This document shows positions 61,640-64,000 of a DNA stretch of 64,000 bases, piece by piece (the first letter of the stretch is position 1; the number at the start of each line of letters is the position of its first letter). Source of the stretch: Chamaea fasciata (taxonomy: Eukaryota > Chordata > Aves > Passeriformes > Sylviidae); contig JARCOQ010000016.1 in the NCBI GenBank assembly GCA_029207755.1, forward strand, positions 10,631,307-10,695,306, given 5' to 3'. Made by a program: the position numbers and the translations under genes. The notes below the pieces were generated by a model. The model was not told the origin of the DNA. It did no database searches and was given only the letters and a program-made list of their open reading frames with translations.

Positions 61640-62090
61640 CCTGAGGCAACAACTTCTTTGGTAAACTAAAACATCTTGCTGAGAATTTCATAGACCCAGC
61701 AAATCATAATGCAATTTCCTATGCAAAAAGGGTTTATCTCTATCTAAATATTATTCCGCACCGTTACTCATTGTAGGGAAGTTATTGCTCTCCTAGGTTA
61801 ACTGATTGAACTTTGGAAATAGAGCTGCAAGCTTATTGTACAGACGGGAGCTTGACTTTTATTGCTCCTAAATTGTAGTGATACTATTAGATGTGAGTAA
61901 AATATACACTGCATTTAGAAAATATTAAAGTTTGGTATCACTTTAAAATTAAAAAAAGATTAAAAGCAGCATTTCTGCAGTCTAGCCCACCATGAAATTG
62001 GAGTCTATTTGGTATGTGAAACGTGTGATACAAATAGCCTAACAATTAATGACAAAGGAAGAGCTGGGATGGATTTATGGCTTAAACTAC
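61640..62090. promoter_or_regulatory. AT-rich candidate intronic enhancer of HS3ST4
   Basis: About 450 bp of unique AT-rich sequence in intron 1 with retained CpGs (TTCCGCACCGTTACTC, CAGACGGGAGC, GAAACGTGTG), AACAATTAATGAC and several TAAA/ATTA cores. It has the look of a constrained non-coding element. Target assignment to HS3ST4 is by location only. Confidence 0.3.
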
Positions 62091-63785
62091 CCTGGATTTC
62101 ACAAGGCTGGAATGGCAGCAAGGGAAATGTGTTATTAGATCATTACAGGCTTTTCTGCTAGAGCCACTGCTGCTAAAGTTACAGCTAGGTGTTTTATTAT
62201 TACTCTGTTCCCACATAATACTTGGAAGCACTCTCGTCTTGGGATGTGGTCCTCTCAGTGGGAGGCGATCCATGTCTCTGCTGCAGATGGGTTCCTTTGG
62301 AAAACCTTATCAGGAACTCCTCAGCCATTTTTTCCGTAGGCAGCGGTGAAGAAGTGCTTTCCCATGGCCAGGCTGTGTAAGGAGCTTGTTGATTAGTGTG
62401 TGAGTTCTGAGCTGCTGGCTGTCAGGGGGTGATGGATGTGGGAGCAGGGCTCTGGCTGGCGGGGCCCCCATGGCACCGTGGTGGGTCCATCTCCTGCTGC
62501 CCAGCTCAGGGTCCTTCCCCGTGGGCTCTGCCATGGCATTGCCCACTGCAGCTCCCCTCATGACCCCTGATAACTTCTTCTAGTGCTTGGAGTGTGTTGC
62601 AGGCAGAGGTGAGCCTGAAGCTCTTTGCTGTGCCCAGAGGGTAAGGATTTGGGATGCTGGTGTAGGGAGGAAGGGAGGGCTCTGCAGGGAGGTGGATTTC
62701 ACCTGTGCCTCTGTCTTGCAGTGAGCCTGTGGAGAGCTGAGCCCAGTTACCCCAGGGCTGGGGAGACACCCTCATCCTGCAGCACTGCTGCTGTTGTTGG
62801 GGAGGGTCTCAGCTGCAGCCCTTCCCCTCACATGTGGCTGTCAGCATCCAGGAGGGACCCAGGCACTGTACACCCCCGGCAGCCAGTGTTGTGCCTTGGG
62901 TTCTCTCTTGGGGTGGGGAAAATAGATTGAGGTAGGACTCAATGGGTGTCTTTGGGGTGCAGATTCAGGGCCTGTGCTGCCAGATGAACATTGTATGGCC
63001 CTTGGGAGTATAAATTGCATTTGTAATGCAGCTTTCTCACCCTGCATTTCATACGAGAGTCATCTTGTACTGGTGCCTCTGTGCTGGAGCACACAGTGCA
63101 GGTTACGTATCTCCTTCATTAATGGGATTTATATCCTTGGTGTTCTTGCTGGATGACTTAGTATTGTAATGAAGAACATGAGTGCTGCCTTAATTAAAAT
63201 GTAACCCCCATATTAATATATATGTTGCCACTGAAAATTGAAATTCACTGAAAACTGAGCTTAAAAGCTTGTGGCAGGTGTAACTGGCATGTGCAAGGGG
63301 AGGTGGTTTGGGGTGAAATGCTGCAGCTCTGCAGCCCAGCCACACAGTACCTGCTCAGCCCGTGGCAGGGGCTGAGGTCAGAGCTGCCCCCCACAGCAGG
63401 CAGGCAGCTCCTGCCCCCCTGCCTGGTGCTGGGGGCACCAGAACTGTCCCAGGGCTGTGAGCTGCCACCTGCCCTGCACTCAGCATCGCTGGGAACCTGT
63501 GCCAGTCCTGGTGCTCACTCCCAGGATGTTCTCTTTTACCAGGGAGGTGCAAAACAGCTTAATGAACCAGAGAATTTGTTCCATAATATTACTTTTAAAA
63601 AATCTTGTAAATGCAAACATTCCAAGCCTGTCTCCAAGCTGTGCATGCACTGCCATTGGCAGTATGATCAGTTATGAAGATATTTTGCATTCAAGGATTT
63701 GCGGTTTCTAGGTCCATGAATATTCAGGCTCCAGCTCGCCCTTTTTGTCTGCGTTCCACACCTACCCTTTCCATTCCTTTGCTTC

Positions 63786-63810
63786 TTTTTTTTTTCTTTT
63801 TTTTTTTTTT
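63786..63810 (+). repeat. Poly-T tract (T10 C T14)
   Basis: A nearly pure pyrimidine run in HS3ST4 intron 1, directly followed by CCAG. It resembles a strong splice-acceptor polypyrimidine tract (see the findings). Confidence 0.9.
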
Positions 63811-64000
63811 CCAGTGGATTCAATTAGTTCTATTTGCTGCTTTAGCAATAAAACAATTCCCTCTGTGGCATTAAAATGAGTTTCTTTCATTATTTCATTT
63901 GGCTTCTTGTTATATGTGGAAGGAAGGTAGGGAGCTGTGCTCTGTGCCCCAGCTCACAGGGGCTGCCAAACCCTGGAGGACATGAGATGTACTTGGGGCA

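Larger units (their letters stand above)
52557..64000 (+). other. HS3ST4: HS3ST4 intron 1, 5' part (continues past window)
   Basis: From the donor to the window end I find no second HS3ST4 coding exon, that is, no sulfotransferase-like frame with an acceptor. The first ~270 bp are still CpG-rich. The rest is ordinary mixed-composition DNA with AT-rich blocks at about 59500-59900, 61640-62090 and 63160-63290. HS3ST4 is known in mammals as a two-coding-exon gene with a very long intron, so an intron longer than 11.4 kb is expected. Open frames inside this interval look like chance. Confidence 0.85.

Noticed and set aside
1..64000. Endogenous retrovirus, DNA transposon, CRISPR, phage-defence or operon-like system
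   Set aside because: No paired LTRs, retroviral motifs, transposase frames, regularly spaced repeats or clustered long ORFs were seen. The window is vertebrate, and repeats are CR1 LINEs and simple tandem arrays.
1..64000. tRNA, rRNA or known microRNA genes
   Set aside because: No cloverleaf with A/B boxes, rRNA signature or recognisable microRNA precursor was found by eye. A tRNAscan/Infernal run would be needed to exclude small RNAs fully.

Overview
The window reads as vertebrate, almost certainly bird, genomic DNA. It has GC-rich tracts broken by AT-rich blocks, sparse interspersed repeats that are all CR1 LINEs (the dominant avian retroposon), no Alu/L1-type mammalian repeats, and one intron-containing vertebrate gene. 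The 3' end of the younger CR1 copy resembles families typical of songbirds, so a passerine is my best guess (inference from remembered consensus, not a search). No operons, Shine-Dalgarno sites, CRISPR arrays or prokaryotic genes are present. The many short open frames are what GC-rich non-coding DNA yields by chance.

The only confidently recognised gene is HS3ST4 (heparan sulfate glucosamine 3-O-sulfotransferase 4) on the + strand. Its first coding exon lies at 51916-52556 inside a large CpG island (about 51390-52830) and ends in a clean GTGAGG splice donor. It encodes the cytoplasmic tail, the Golgi membrane anchor, a Pro/Ala/Gly-rich stem and the start of the sulfotransferase domain, including the PAPS-binding KKGGTR loop and the likely catalytic Glu. 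The rest of the enzyme must lie beyond the right edge, so 52557-64000 is the start of a long intron 1. Two short upstream ORFs precede the start codon, and the second overlaps it out of frame.

Layout: 1-19.6 kb is gene-poor DNA with small tandem repeats and AT-rich blocks that could be conserved non-coding elements. 19.64-20.74 kb holds a CR1 copy, then an orphan CpG island with a consensus YY1 site and a 9/12-bp minisatellite. 20.7-48.9 kb is more gene-poor DNA with a 93-bp tandem repeat (26.0 kb), a modest CpG cluster (35.8 kb) and two older CR1 fragments (43.9 and 47.0 kb). 48.9-51.4 kb holds a small CpG-rich patch and a composite CR1 copy with a decayed ORF2 remnant, just upstream of HS3ST4. 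52.6-64 kb is intron 1, with AT-rich candidate enhancer blocks (notably 61.64-62.09 kb) and an acceptor-like site followed by a polyadenylation signal near 63.8 kb.

I found no previously undescribed multi-gene system. The most useful leads are the upstream-ORF arrangement at HS3ST4, the orphan CpG island/minisatellite at 20.3 kb, an unidentified protein-like minus-strand frame at 45.77-45.91 kb, and several AT-rich blocks that retain CpGs and look like regulatory elements.
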